The translations under genes and the position numbers were made by a program. From positions 1 through 64,000 of the forward strand of contig JALEVV010000063.1 in assembly GCA_022788185.1 (NCBI GenBank): a stretch of 64,000 bases of DNA, read 5' to 3'. This DNA comes from Spirochaetales bacterium. GTDB taxonomy: Bacteria > Spirochaetota > Spirochaetia > Sphaerochaetales > Sphaerochaetaceae. The number at the start of each line of letters is the position of its first letter. Position 1 is the first letter of the stretch. The notes under the pieces were generated by a model. That model searched no databases. It had not been told where the DNA came from and saw only the letters and a list, made by a program, of their open reading frames with translations. Shown here piece by piece: positions 17,554-26,214 of the stretch.

Positions 17554-18479
17554 GAAAGATATTACTGCTTATCGTGCTGACTCTTGCCTTTTTCACATCA
17601 TGCGACAACATCGTACCGATTGCCAGCATCGACCCTTATAAGGAAACAGCAAAGGAGAACTACTATGCCGACCCCCTGACCGGTCTTAATGGCAATGATT
17701 TTCCGAAAACTGATGCTGAGGGCTTCAAAATTCTCCTGATATCCGATACGCACTTCGGAAAGACCAAGAGCGGCACATTCTTCAAAACCGAAGATTTTGA
17801 AAAGTACATAAAGGATAGCGGAATTCTTTCTTCCTCTGATTTCATCGTGAACCTCGGAGACGTATCCGATAACAGCGAACAGGCTCAGCTTGATGAATAC
17901 AAAGAATGGAGTGAAAACCTTTTTGCAGGCAAACCCATCGTCAATGTCATAGGAAACCATGACAACAGAAACGGAGGAGTGCAGAGATTCATCGATACCT
18001 TTGACATGGACAGTACCTACTACAGATTCAATGCCTCCGATGTGCAGTTCTACGTCGTCGATTCCGCATTCAGAACACTGGGACGACAGCAGCTTGACCA
18101 CCTGATGAAGGTACTTGAGGAGAATAAGGATGAAAAGAAGATCATCCTCACGCACATTCCCCTCTACGGTTCAATTACGAATTTCTATGCCTCGTTTGCT
18201 GATGAGAAGGAAAGGAACTTCCTTCTTTCCCGTTTCTCCCGCTACGGCGTCAATCTGCTGCTGACAGGTCATAAGCACGTTCCTGAATCGTATTACGACT
18301 ATACGGGCAGCTTCACGGAGATCGTTGTTAATGGTTTCCATGGTGAAAGTTTCCGTGGTTCCGTTCCTGCATTCTATGTATGTGACTACAAGAAGGATGA
18401 TTCGTCATTTACCATAGATGCCTACTTCTATAAAGACGGCACTTTCAGTAAGACAAACTCTCACACATACACGCTGTAG
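17550..18479 (+). CDS. Metallophosphoesterase lipoprotein
   Basis: 309 residues. A lipoprotein signal (LLLIVLTLAFFTSC) is followed by a calcineurin-like phosphoesterase domain with all five metal motifs: ISDTHFG near residue 66, NLGDVSDN near 101, IGNHDN near 133, LTHIPLYG near 200 and LTGHKHV near 240. It should act outside the inner membrane on a phosphodiester or phosphomonoester of unknown identity. It is the last gene of the presumed MATE-nagA-pepD operon, followed by a hairpin terminator. Confidence 0.88.
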   Translation: MRKILLLIVLTLAFFTSCDNIVPIASIDPYKETAKENYYADPLTGLNGNDFPKTDAEGFKILLISDTHFGKTKSGTFFKTEDFEKYIKDSGILSSSDFIVNLGDVSDNSEQAQLDEYKEWSENLFAGKPIVNVIGNHDNRNGGVQRFIDTFDMDSTYYRFNASDVQFYVVDSAFRTLGRQQLDHLMKVLEENKDEKKIILTHIPLYGSITNFYASFADEKERNFLLSRFSRYGVNLLLTGHKHVPESYYDYTGSFTEIVVNGFHGESFRGSVPAFYVCDYKKDDSSFTIDAYFYKDGTFSKTNSHTYTL

Positions 18480-18486
18480 ATAAATC

Positions 18487-18515
18487 AAGGCTCCCTGAAA
18501 ACCACGGGGAGCCTT
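18487..18515. terminator. Bidirectional hairpin between convergent genes
   Basis: The perfect 9-base inverted repeat AAGGCTCCC...GGGAGCCTT lies between the convergent phosphoesterase and flavodiiron genes. No long T run follows on either strand. Confidence 0.6.
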
Positions 18516-18535
18516 GAAGTATATTCCGGAAAACT

Positions 18536-19723
18536 CTATTTGATAAGCTCGATAAGCTTTCTGAATCCATCCTCGATTCTGGTCCTGTCTTCGGCAGTAC
18601 CCTTGCCTCTGAACTCAATTGAATCAACAACCTCAAGCTTCATCTTCTCTGCATAAGAAGCAAATTCCTTTGCGGCACCTCCTGACCAGAGGGAAGAACC
18701 GAAGTAGAGAACCTTTCTGCCCTTTACTGCTTTCCTGTTGAGAAGGTCAAGGGTGTGTGCCATTGAGGGGAAGAGCTCCATTTCATAGGTGGGAGCCGCA
18801 ACAACGAACGCCTCACTCCTCCAGACCTTTTCAAGTGCATAGGAATCATTGGTGTCGGGGATGCGGACAGTATGAACCACAATGCCCTCTTTCTTTGCAA
18901 TCTGAACAAGGTTTGAAACATATGAGAGGGTGTTGCCGTACATGCTTGAAAGCAGGATCGTGATCTCCTTCTCCCTGGGTCCCTCAAGATATGTTGCAAG
19001 CTTCTGATACCATGCAACCACATATCCGGGATCCTTTCTCCATACAATTCCGTGGCTCGGGCAGATCGTCCTGATATCAAGCGCTCCGAGTGCCTTGATG
19101 CCCCTGAGAACGAAGGAAGAGAAGGATGCAACGATGCTTGCATAGTATCTCTCGGTCTCGGGTCTGAGAAGAGCCCACTCCTGTTCGGTCAGCTCGTCAT
19201 CAAACACACTCTGATAACTTCCGAAGGCACCGAAGGCATCACAGGAGAAGAGGATTCCGTCTTCCTTGATGAAGGTCATCATGGTATCAGGCCAGTGGAT
19301 GTTCGGGGTTGTGTAGAAGACAAGTGTCTTACCTCCGATATCAAGCTCCTCACCGTTTGCGATGATGTGCACATTCTTGTGTCCGTACAGGGTTTCAGTC
19401 TCTGTTGCACCGAGTCTTGTGGCATAGACCTGAATGTCGGGACATCTTCTGAAAAGCACGTTCAGGGCACCGGTGTGGTCAGGCTCCATGTGGTTGAGTA
19501 CGAGGATGTCGATATCCTCAAGTCTCAGTCCCATGTCAGCGAGATCACTGTCAAAGGATGCTCCTGATTCAGTATAATCGATAAGCACCTTCTTCTCGGT
19601 ACCTAATACACAGTATGCGTTGATCGAGACGCCGTCCCTGATGGGCCAGCAACCCTCGAAAAGATCATCATGGCTCTTCTCATATCTGAAGAGCGTTACA
19701 TTGTCGTTGATATTCTGTTTCAT
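18536..19723 (-). CDS. fprA: Flavodiiron protein (FprA family)
   Basis: A 395-residue two-domain enzyme. The N-terminal metallo-beta-lactamase-like domain holds the diiron ligands HMEPDH near residue 80, His in NIHWPD near 145, Asp in SCDAFG near 162 and His in CPSHG near 223. The C-terminal flavodoxin domain binds FMN, with SSMYGNT near 258. Flavodiiron proteins reduce O2 to water or NO to N2O in anaerobes. No fused rubredoxin is present, so an external rubredoxin must deliver electrons. It fits with the PerR-rubrerythrin pair at 41 kb as oxygen defence. Confidence 0.92.
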   Translation of the reverse strand: MKQNINDNVTLFRYEKSHDDLFEGCWPIRDGVSINAYCVLGTEKKVLIDYTESGASFDSDLADMGLRLEDIDILVLNHMEPDHTGALNVLFRRCPDIQVYATRLGATETETLYGHKNVHIIANGEELDIGGKTLVFYTTPNIHWPDTMMTFIKEDGILFSCDAFGAFGSYQSVFDDELTEQEWALLRPETERYYASIVASFSSFVLRGIKALGALDIRTICPSHGIVWRKDPGYVVAWYQKLATYLEGPREKEITILLSSMYGNTLSYVSNLVQIAKKEGIVVHTVRIPDTNDSYALEKVWRSEAFVVAAPTYEMELFPSMAHTLDLLNRKAVKGRKVLYFGSSLWSGGAAKEFASYAEKMKLEVVDSIEFRGKGTAEDRTRIEDGFRKLIELIK

Positions 19724-19800
19724 ATCTTAAAGATAGTTATTAGAAGTCATTATTACAATACAATATTGCGTTATATTCCGTTTTTTTCTACCATCTCAAT

Positions 19801-20214
19801 ATGGTATTCAGCCTCAATCTTTCATATGAACTCACATACAGGGAAGCCCCTGTAAACTTCGAAACGATAGACTCTCTTCCAGTCGGAAGCGAGACCTGCT
19901 TCAGATATCATTTTTTCTTTGATGACGTCTTCATAAGAACGAAGCTTATCTGGTCAGGAACCAGAAAACCCCTCTCAAAAAAGGAAAAGGACATTATTGA
20001 AAGCGGTTTTCCCCCGCTTCCCAGGGATGATGAACATCTGTTCATTCCTGTCGGCAGGTACTCCCTGCTGCAGACTGTTCCCGCAGTGAGTGAAGGGGAG
20101 CTTTCAAGACACATCCTGCCCTTCTCCGCATCAAGGCAGGAGGGAACGGTTTATGTGAGGTTCATTAAGGAAAACGAACTGGAGTGTGTCATGCAGCTCT
20201 TTTTTCCGGAATGA
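19801..20214 (+). CDS. Hypothetical protein, 137 aa
   Basis: No recognised family. A soluble protein without signal peptide or membrane segment, of mixed alpha/beta character. Its codon usage looks like that of its neighbours and its reading frame fills the gap between the divergent fprA gene and the TraB-like gene. A basic patch (RKPLSKKEKD) occurs mid-protein. The ATG at 19801 has no strong SD. Reality as a gene is likely from length and lack of competing features, but it could be lineage-specific. Confidence 0.55.
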   Translation: MVFSLNLSYELTYREAPVNFETIDSLPVGSETCFRYHFFFDDVFIRTKLIWSGTRKPLSKKEKDIIESGFPPLPRDDEHLFIPVGRYSLLQTVPAVSEGELSRHILPFSASRQEGTVYVRFIKENELECVMQLFFPE

Positions 20215-20245
20215 CTCCTTGCCGATGAAAGTTTATTAAATTATA

Positions 20246-21442
20246 GTGAATGTTATGCAGCTTGAAACAATAAGTGATACCGTACACAGACTGATCCTTC
20301 CTGATCAGGAGATAATACTTGTCGGTACGGCCCACGTCAGTCAGAACAGCGTGGAAGAAGTAAAAAACATAATTGAAACAGAATCCCCGGACAGGGTATG
20401 CATAGAGCTTGATGACGGCAGGATGAAGTCCAAGACCGATAAAAAGTCATATGATAACATGGACATCAGGAAGGTCATCAGGGAAGGAAGAGGTTTCTTC
20501 CTCCTGGCAAACACTGCCCTTGCATCCTTCCAGCGCAGGATGGGTGCCCAGACAGGCACTAAGCCCGGAGAGGAAATACTGGGAGCAGCTGAGATAGCAA
20601 AGGAAGCAGGAATTCCCGTTTCCCTCTGTGACAGGGATATCCAGACCACGTTCAAACGGGCATGGGCAAAGAGCTCGCTCTGGAACAAGTGCAAGCTGCT
20701 TGCAACGCTCATCTCTGCCGCATTCTCCAATGAGGAAATAACTCCTGAAGAGCTTGAACAGCTGAAGAACCAGGATACCCTCCAGACACTTATGCAGGAA
20801 ATGGCAAAGGAACTTCCCATGGTAAAGGAGGTTCTGATCGATGAAAGGGATCAGTACCTGGGAAGATCCATATTCGAAGCTCCGGGAAAGAAGAAAGTTG
20901 CCGTAATAGGAGCAGGTCATACTAACGGTGTCATTTCCACAATTGAAAAACTGTCAGAAGGAAAGGATACTCCTACCCTTGATTCCCTTACGGTAGTTCC
21001 CAAAGGGAAACCCGTGGGAAAGCTGATTTCCTATCTGATACCCATGCTCATAGTCCTCCTGATCCTATTCAGCTTCCTATCTTCAGGCTGGGATCAGGGG
21101 CTCAGGACCTTCCTGATTTGGATTGCGGTTAACTGCGGATGCACATTCCTGATGACCACAGTATCACTGGCCCATCCGCTGAACATTATTGCATGTACGC
21201 TGACAGCACCCTTCTTCGCACTCAATCCCGCACTGGGTGTGGGAATGCTTGGAGGAATTCTGGAAGCAACGCTCAGAAAGCCCAAGGTAAAGGATTTCGA
21301 GGGAATAAACGATGATACCATGTCCCTGAAGGGATGGTACAGGAACAGGATACTCCATGCACTGGTCGTCTTCCTGCTCTCATCGGTAGGAAGCGCTTTC
21401 GGAACGCTTGTAGCCTTCCCGATACTGATATCACACATCTGA
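20246..21442 (+). CDS. TraB/PrgY-family protein
   Basis: A 398-residue protein of the TraB/GumN-like group. The N-terminal half has GTAHVSQNSVEEV near residue 30, CIELDDGR near 52 and VIGAGHTNGV near 228, conserved residues of the proposed protease-like fold. The C-terminal third has four to five hydrophobic helices. The enterococcal relative PrgY limits pheromone activity, but the role in other bacteria is not known. GTG 20246 and ATG 20255 are both possible starts. A strong terminator follows directly. Confidence 0.85.
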   Translation: MNVMQLETISDTVHRLILPDQEIILVGTAHVSQNSVEEVKNIIETESPDRVCIELDDGRMKSKTDKKSYDNMDIRKVIREGRGFFLLANTALASFQRRMGAQTGTKPGEEILGAAEIAKEAGIPVSLCDRDIQTTFKRAWAKSSLWNKCKLLATLISAAFSNEEITPEELEQLKNQDTLQTLMQEMAKELPMVKEVLIDERDQYLGRSIFEAPGKKKVAVIGAGHTNGVISTIEKLSEGKDTPTLDSLTVVPKGKPVGKLISYLIPMLIVLLILFSFLSSGWDQGLRTFLIWIAVNCGCTFLMTTVSLAHPLNIIACTLTAPFFALNPALGVGMLGGILEATLRKPKVKDFEGINDDTMSLKGWYRNRILHALVVFLLSSVGSAFGTLVAFPILISHI

Positions 21443-21450
21443 GACTCAAG

Positions 21451-21476
21451 CTCCGGTGAAAGCCGGAGTTTTTTTT
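21451..21476 (+). terminator. Terminator of the TraB-like gene
   Basis: CTCCGG-tgaaa-GCCGGAG followed by eight T, starting nine bases after the stop codon. Confidence 0.9.
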
Positions 21477-21502
21477 CACCTTTAAATAGAAAACAAGTAA
21501 GG

Positions 21503-21519
21503 CTTATTAAGTCATCCCA
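21503..21519. repeat. 17-bp direct repeat marking the radA-end duplication (copy 1)
   Basis: CTTATTAAGTCATCCCA recurs exactly at 21928-21944, 425 bases away. In the second position it is one arm of the radA terminator hairpin. In this copy the other hairpin arm has decayed (AGTAAGGCTT). It aligns with the offset of the radA remnant downstream, showing that the duplicated block included sequence beyond the radA stop codon. Confidence 0.8.
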
Positions 21520-21580
21520 CCGCAAGATATCTGAAATCAAATTTTATATTATAAATAGTTAAATTAATTATCCATCCAAA

Positions 21581-21740
21581 CTAAACCTCTTTTCATACCA
21601 TACAGGCTATCATAATGACCTGTTTGACGTTCCTATCCCCTCAATGTCCTTAAGCTTTCTAAAAAGCCCTATCATGGTTTGTCTTACCCTTTTTCAGGGA
21701 AATCCACAGAACGTACCTCCCCGGCAAGTGCTGTGCTGCA
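21581..21740 (-). pseudogene. radA: Decayed duplicate of the radA 3' end
   Basis: Read on the minus strand this matches the last ~60 codons of the intact radA at 22007. The end translates NVKQVIMIACMV-stop-KEV-stop against NVKQAIMIAGVVGKEV-stop in radA, with GGA changed to TGA. Shared blocks such as CTAAACCTCTTTT (21581 and 22007), CCTTAAGCTTT and ACCTCCCC keep an offset of 425-437 bases, growing through small deletions. The rest of the copy (21741-21917) is unrelated or too decayed to recognise. It is a tandem duplication fossil with no coding capacity. Confidence 0.85.
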
Positions 21741-21795
21741 AATGCAGAATGGTTTTCAGGGAGGTCTGGATGAGCGGAGTATTGAATCTATTCTG

Positions 21796-21855
21796 AAGCC
21801 AGTATGTTTTATAGTACAGAGATAACCAGTTAAAAAAAGGAGTTATCGCTGGCTT
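21796..21855. other. Nested inverted repeats in the radA remnant gap
   Basis: The outer pair AAGCCAG/CTGGCTT encloses the inner pair GATAAC/GTTATC around an A-rich loop (TTAAAAAAAGGA). This lies in the 21.74-21.92 kb stretch where I see no gene. It could be a small structured element, an insertion-sequence remnant or chance. Confidence 0.3.
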
Positions 21856-21921
21856 TCACGATGATTATTGAATTATACAGGGTGACCCTTCTGACAAAAA
21901 AACAGGTGCACTATAAAATAA

Positions 21922-21942
21922 GGATGACTTATTAAGTCATCC
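21922..21942 (-). terminator. radA terminator hairpin
   Basis: GGATGACTT-att-AAGTCATCC is a perfect nine-base stem. On the minus strand it is followed by TTATTTTATA, about 65 bases after the radA stop. Confidence 0.65.
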
Positions 21943-22006
21943 CATATTACAACAACCATAACTAAACTTTTGTAATTTAAATACTTGAATTCATTATCAG
22001 TCCTAA

Positions 22007-23377
22007 CTAAACCTCTTTTCCCACCACACCGGCTATCATGATGGCCTGTTTGACATTCTTACAGGTGGACATTCCTTCAATATCCTTAAGCTTTGAGGGA
22101 CCAAGCATTCTGGTAAAGCCCATATCAAGGCTTGCCTTGACTCTTTTCTCAAGGAATGCAACCGGACGCACCTCCCCTGCTAGGGAAAGTTCCCCGAAGC
22201 TTACGAGATTCTCGGACAGTGCCTTCCCGCTTCTCGCAGAGTAGAGTGCAAGTGCAAGAGCCAGCTCTATCGAAACCTCGTTTATCTTCATGCCCCCTGC
22301 AACGTTTATGTAAACATCCTGATCTGAAAGGCGAACCCCTGCATGACGCTCCAGGATTGCGGCAACCCTGTTTACCCTGGCGATGTCGATCCTGTCTGAA
22401 TACACTCTGGAAAGTCCGCTCTTGGCAGGAACGGTCAGAGCCTGTATCTCAACCAGGAAGGTGCGGGATCCCTCGACCACGGCAGTGTATGCGATTCCGG
22501 GCGGTACTGCTTCATCATGACGGGATGCGATGAAGAACTCAGTGGGATCTCCGACAGGTTTAAGACCATCACTGTCCATGCGGAATATACCTATTTCATC
22601 AACGGAGCCGAATCTGTTCTTTGCAGCCCGAAGGAATCTTACACCTGTCTCTGCATTTTCAAAGTAGAGTACCGTATCAACAAGATGCTCAACTATTTTG
22701 GGTCCTGCAAGAGTTCCTTCCTTTGTGACATGACCGATGAAGAACATGGCGATGTTCTTTGTCTTGGCCGTAAGACTCAGGGCATAGCAGCATGCCCTCA
22801 TCTGGTTGGGTGAGCCTGCAATGGAAGGCACCGTGGATGAGGAAAGCGTCTGCAGTGAATCGATTACCACCACTGCAGGAGAAAGCTCCTCTATGGCATT
22901 CTGAAGGGCCTCCAGACGCGTATCACAGAAGATGCTTATACTTTCAAGGTCCAGCCCCAGTCTGATGGCTCTGAGCTTCACCTGAGAAGGCGATTCCTCT
23001 CCTGACACGTAAAGAACCTTTCCATGCTTTGCCGACGATGAAAGCATCTGAAGCATGATGGTCGACTTTCCTATTCCGGGTTCACCTCCCACCAGAACTG
23101 AGCTCGGACGCATTATTCCGCCGCCGAGAACCCTGTTGAGTTCACTGATACCTGAATCAAAACGGGTGGCTTCATCGACAGTTACATCTGAAAGGCTCCT
23201 GACGGCCTTGTCAATGACAGGAACCGCAGACTGTGTTTTGTTGGCACTCTGGGCAATTACCTTTTCTTCAGTGAAGGAATTCCAGGCTCCGCAGGAAGGA
23301 CATCTGCCCAGCCATTTACTCTCCTCACGTCCGCACTCAGAGCAGACATAACGGATAACATCCTTTTCCTTTTTCAC
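22007..23377 (-). CDS. radA: DNA repair protein RadA
   Basis: A 456-residue RecA-like ATPase that promotes branch migration and recombination. N-terminal zinc finger CSECG..CPSCGAW at residues ~10-30, Walker A GGEPGIGKST near 98, Walker B VVVIDSLQ near 178, the RadA-specific KNRFG motif near 255 and a C-terminal Lon-like domain (INVAGGMKI near 345). The ORF track begins 11 codons too early. GTG 23377 (MKKEKDVIRYVC) has AGGAGG nine bases upstream and matches family starts. A degenerate duplicate of its 3' end lies downstream. Confidence 0.94.
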   Translation of the reverse strand: MKKEKDVIRYVCSECGREESKWLGRCPSCGAWNSFTEEKVIAQSANKTQSAVPVIDKAVRSLSDVTVDEATRFDSGISELNRVLGGGIMRPSSVLVGGEPGIGKSTIMLQMLSSSAKHGKVLYVSGEESPSQVKLRAIRLGLDLESISIFCDTRLEALQNAIEELSPAVVVIDSLQTLSSSTVPSIAGSPNQMRACCYALSLTAKTKNIAMFFIGHVTKEGTLAGPKIVEHLVDTVLYFENAETGVRFLRAAKNRFGSVDEIGIFRMDSDGLKPVGDPTEFFIASRHDEAVPPGIAYTAVVEGSRTFLVEIQALTVPAKSGLSRVYSDRIDIARVNRVAAILERHAGVRLSDQDVYINVAGGMKINEVSIELALALALYSARSGKALSENLVSFGELSLAGEVRPVAFLEKRVKASLDMGFTRMLGPSKLKDIEGMSTCKNVKQAIMIAGVVGKEV

Positions 23378-23400
23378 GGTAGTATTCCTCCTGTCAGATA

Positions 23401-23430
23401 AATAAGCCACGTCTCATCCGGGACGTGGCT
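23401..23430 (-). terminator. Terminator between the PPIase fusion gene and radA
   Basis: On the minus strand AGCCACGTC-ccggatga-GACGTGGCT is followed by TATTT. It lies just upstream of the radA SD, so radA needs either read-through or a promoter within about 20 bases. Confidence 0.7.
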
Positions 23431-23445
23431 AAGTTCGGAACGTAA

Positions 23446-24396
23446 TCAGAAATCAAGAAGTTCCACATCAAAGATCAGGGTTGACTTCGGAGGTATTACT
23501 CCGGGATAGCCCTGAATTCCGTATCCCAGCTGGTAAGGAATTATGAGTGTACGCTTTTCACCCTTCTTCATTGTGAGAAGTGCCTCGTTCCAGCCTTCTA
23601 TGACCTGTCCGATTTTGAATGTCGCAGGTTCATTTCTGAGAATGGAGGAATCAAAAATCTTTCCGTTCAGGAAGGTTCCCTGATAGTGGACGGTTACGGC
23701 CTGTCCCCACTTGGGAGAAGCTGTTCCCGTACCTTCCTTGAGAACAACATACTTAAGTCCGGAAGGAGTTGAAACTGCACCTGGATATCTGTTTGAGATC
23801 TCACGGTCAATCTTCTGCTGCTCCTCAGCTTCCTTCTTAAGGGCTTCATTTTCAATTTTCTCAACAAGATCGGAAAAGGCCTGTTTGGTACATACGAACT
23901 TCTCAGCATCCTCGCCGACTCTCACGATTCTGACGCTTTCAATCCTGTCACCTGTCTTAATCTTGTTTACCACATTCTGGCCTTCGACGACATGACCGAA
24001 TACGGAGTGCTTTCCGTCAAGCCAGGGAGTTGCGACATGGGTAATGAAGAACTGGCTTCCGTTAGTTCCGGGACCTGCATTGGCCATTGAAAGGATACCG
24101 GGCCCAGTGTGCTTCAGGGAAGGATCGAATTCATCGGGGAAGCGGTATCCGGGACCGCCGGTACCATCACCCTTGGGGCATCCGCCCTGAATCATGAAAT
24201 CAGGGATGACCCTGTGGAAGTTAAGCCCATCATAGAACGGCTCACCTTCATCCTGAATATTGAGAACACCTTCTGCAAGTCCCACAAAGTTCATTACTGT
24301 CATGGGAACCTTTTTGTACTCAAGCTCAAGAGTGATGTCACCCTTACTGGTGGCGATTACGGCGTAAAGACCGTCCTTAAGTTTACTTTTATCCAT
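23446..24396 (-). CDS. Dual-family peptidyl-prolyl isomerase: cyclophilin-FKBP fusion
   Basis: 316 residues. Residues ~10-170 are a cyclophilin ([34 protein letters not shown]), and a charged helical linker spans ~175-205. Residues ~215-316 are an FKBP domain ([19 protein letters not shown], ending [12 protein letters not shown]). Both catalytic modules look intact, so the protein should have two independent prolyl isomerase sites. No signal peptide, hence cytosolic. Dual-family immunophilins have been described in a few bacteria and protists. The start is moved to ATG 24396 (MDKSKLKDG), which has AAGGAAAA upstream. It follows parB in the same direction with a 20-base gap. Confidence 0.92.
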   Translation of the reverse strand: MDKSKLKDGLYAVIATSKGDITLELEYKKVPMTVMNFVGLAEGVLNIQDEGEPFYDGLNFHRVIPDFMIQGGCPKGDGTGGPGYRFPDEFDPSLKHTGPGILSMANAGPGTNGSQFFITHVATPWLDGKHSVFGHVVEGQNVVNKIKTGDRIESVRIVRVGEDAEKFVCTKQAFSDLVEKIENEALKKEAEEQQKIDREISNRYPGAVSTPSGLKYVVLKEGTGTASPKWGQAVTVHYQGTFLNGKIFDSSILRNEPATFKIGQVIEGWNEALLTMKKGEKRTLIIPYQLGYGIQGYPGVIPPKSTLIFDVELLDF

Positions 24397-24415
24397 ATAT
24401 ATTTTCCTTTTAAAA

Positions 24416-25354
24416 TTAGTCGAATAAATCCTCGCTTTTGCCAAGCAGCCTGTACAGTCTTTCAAGATCGGACTGACTTGCATAAGGAATGACAAGCTTA
24501 CCTTTCTTAAGGTTGCCCTTAACCTCAACCTTTGTTCCGAAGGCTTCAAGCAGCTTATCCTCCACGCCCTGAATGTAAGGATCCCTGGCCTTCGGAGCTC
24601 TCTTTACCTTCACCTTCTTTCCTTCATTGAGAGCCTGAGCTTCCTCTTCGGCTTCCCTTACGGAAAGCTCCTTCTCAATGATTTTATCCCTCAGAAGCAT
24701 TCTGTCATTGGGATTGACAAGTGAAAGAATTGCCCTGGCATGACCTGCAGTCAGAACACCTGAAACTATGTCATCCTTCATCTGATCAGGGAGCTGCAGA
24801 AGTCTGAGACTGTTTGTTACAGTGGATCTCTTCTTTCCTACCTTCTCCGCAACCTCTTCCTGAGTGAGCCCGGATTTCTGAATGAGATACTGATAGGCCG
24901 CAGCCTCATCTATGGCATTGAGGTTCTCCCTCTGGATATTCTCAATAAGGGCAACCTCGATGCGCTGTACCTCATTGAAGCTTTTCACGATTACAGGTAC
25001 TTCGGAGAGCCCGGCAATCTTCGCAGCCCTGAACCTTCTTTCACCTGCAACAATGACATAGCTGTCATCGGTTATCTTCTCAACCAGAAGGGGCTGGAGG
25101 ACTCCCTGATTCTTTATGGAAGCGGAAAGCTCTGCCAAAGAGTCATCATCGAAGGACTTTCTGGGCTGATTCACATTAGGCGTGATCTTATCGACACTTA
25201 CATAGAGAACCCTGTCTTTTATATCTTCTTCTGACACCTGAACTGTAATCTTCTCTTTAGGAGAGGAAACGACATCAGGGGTTATATCAAAGTCAAAATT
25301 ACCCAAAAGGGAACCCATTCCCTTTCCTAATCCATGTGTTTTCTTAGCCGACAC
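24416..25354 (-). CDS. parB: Chromosome partitioning protein ParB
   Basis: A 312-residue ParB/Spo0J that binds parS, spreads on DNA using CTP and loads condensin. The start is GTG 25354 ([18 protein letters not shown]), the typical ParB N-terminus, with AAGGAGG nine bases upstream inside the parA end. Signatures: [28 protein letters not shown] at ~65-95, the CTP-binding [13 protein letters not shown] near 110, [15 protein letters not shown] near 140 and HTH region [19 protein letters not shown] near 170. Its four presumed parS targets lie 1.2-3 kb upstream. Confidence 0.95.
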   Translation of the reverse strand: MSAKKTHGLGKGMGSLLGNFDFDITPDVVSSPKEKITVQVSEEDIKDRVLYVSVDKITPNVNQPRKSFDDDSLAELSASIKNQGVLQPLLVEKITDDSYVIVAGERRFRAAKIAGLSEVPVIVKSFNEVQRIEVALIENIQRENLNAIDEAAAYQYLIQKSGLTQEEVAEKVGKKRSTVTNSLRLLQLPDQMKDDIVSGVLTAGHARAILSLVNPNDRMLLRDKIIEKELSVREAEEEAQALNEGKKVKVKRAPKARDPYIQGVEDKLLEAFGTKVEVKGNLKKGKLVIPYASQSDLERLYRLLGKSEDLFD

Positions 25355-26105
25355 GCTGAATGACCTCCTTAGCCAAAGCGGCATACGCCTTTGATCCTGA
25401 ATTGGATGAATCATAGATGTTGATAGGCATTCCATGGGATGGAGCTTCTGCCAGTCTTATGCTTCTGGGGATAATAGTCTTAAATACCAGCTGTGGGAAG
25501 TAATTGGTTATATCCTCAACAACTTCAGAATTAAGCTTTGCCCTCTTTGTAAACATAGTGAAGAGAATTCCAAGAATTTCAAGGTGAGGATTAATTGACT
25601 TCCTTACGGATGAAATCGTTCTCATCAGCATGTTCAGCCCCTCCATTGCGAAATACTCGCACTGCATGGGAATGATGACTTTTTCAGCCCAGCACATCGC
25701 ATTCATTGTGATAAGACCCAAAGCTGGAGGGCAGTCCACAAGGATGAAATCAAAGCTTGATGAAACTGAATCAAGGGCCTTTGAAAGGAAAAACTCCCTG
25801 TTATCCTCATCAACCAGCTCAACATTCAGTCCGGCAAGATCCAGCGATCCCGGAATGACGAAAAGATTCTGAAATGCTGTTGCCTGAATTGCTTCTTCCG
25901 CAGAAACCTTACCAACCACCATGTCATAACAGGTAGGCTTTCTGCTGTCTCCTGAGACGGAACCCGTAAGATTACCCTGGGAGTCAAAATCAACAAGAAG
26001 GACTTTGTATCCCATTGCCGCAAGGGAAGAGCCTAAGTTTACACAAGTAGTGGTCTTACCCACACCACCTTTCTGATTTAAAAAGATAATCTTATGCGCA
26101 CTCAT
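25344..26105 (-). CDS. parA: Chromosome partitioning ATPase ParA (Soj)
   Basis: A 253-residue deviant Walker-A ATPase. NQKGGVGKTTT at ~10-20, DFDSQGN near 39 and VDCPPALGLIT near 120 are all intact. It lacks an N-terminal HTH, as in chromosomal Soj-type proteins. ParA dimers coat the nucleoid and move ParB-parS complexes. The parB start codon is nested in its last codons (11-base overlap), so the two are translationally coupled. Divergent from the NifU-like gene. Confidence 0.95.
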   Translation of the reverse strand: MSAHKIIFLNQKGGVGKTTTCVNLGSSLAAMGYKVLLVDFDSQGNLTGSVSGDSRKPTCYDMVVGKVSAEEAIQATAFQNLFVIPGSLDLAGLNVELVDEDNREFFLSKALDSVSSSFDFILVDCPPALGLITMNAMCWAEKVIIPMQCEYFAMEGLNMLMRTISSVRKSINPHLEILGILFTMFTKRAKLNSEVVEDITNYFPQLVFKTIIPRSIRLAEAPSHGMPINIYDSSNSGSKAYAALAKEVIQRVG

Positions 26106-26113
26106 ATGTACTT

Positions 26114-26142
26114 AATATATTGTTTATATCTGAATTTGTCGA
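26114..26142 (-). promoter_or_regulatory. Candidate parAB promoter
   Basis: On the minus strand TCGACA (26137-26142), a 17-base spacer and TATATT (26114-26119), just upstream of parA. The -10 lies about 10 bases from the start codon, so the leader would be nearly absent. Confidence 0.4.
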
Positions 26143-26157
26143 CATCTTAAAAAGAGT

Positions 26158-26194
26158 TTGACCCACCAACCCATAATGTAGTATTTTAATACTA
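26158..26194 (+). promoter_or_regulatory. Candidate nifU promoter with palindrome
   Basis: TTGACC (26158-26163) with TATTTT 18 bases later. The -10 region is covered by the perfect palindrome TAGTATT-TT-AATACTA (26179-26194). A regulator bound there would occlude the promoter. The palindrome is AT-rich, so chance cannot be excluded. Confidence 0.4.
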
Positions 26195-26214
26195 TATTCT
26201 TTCGGAGGAAGATC

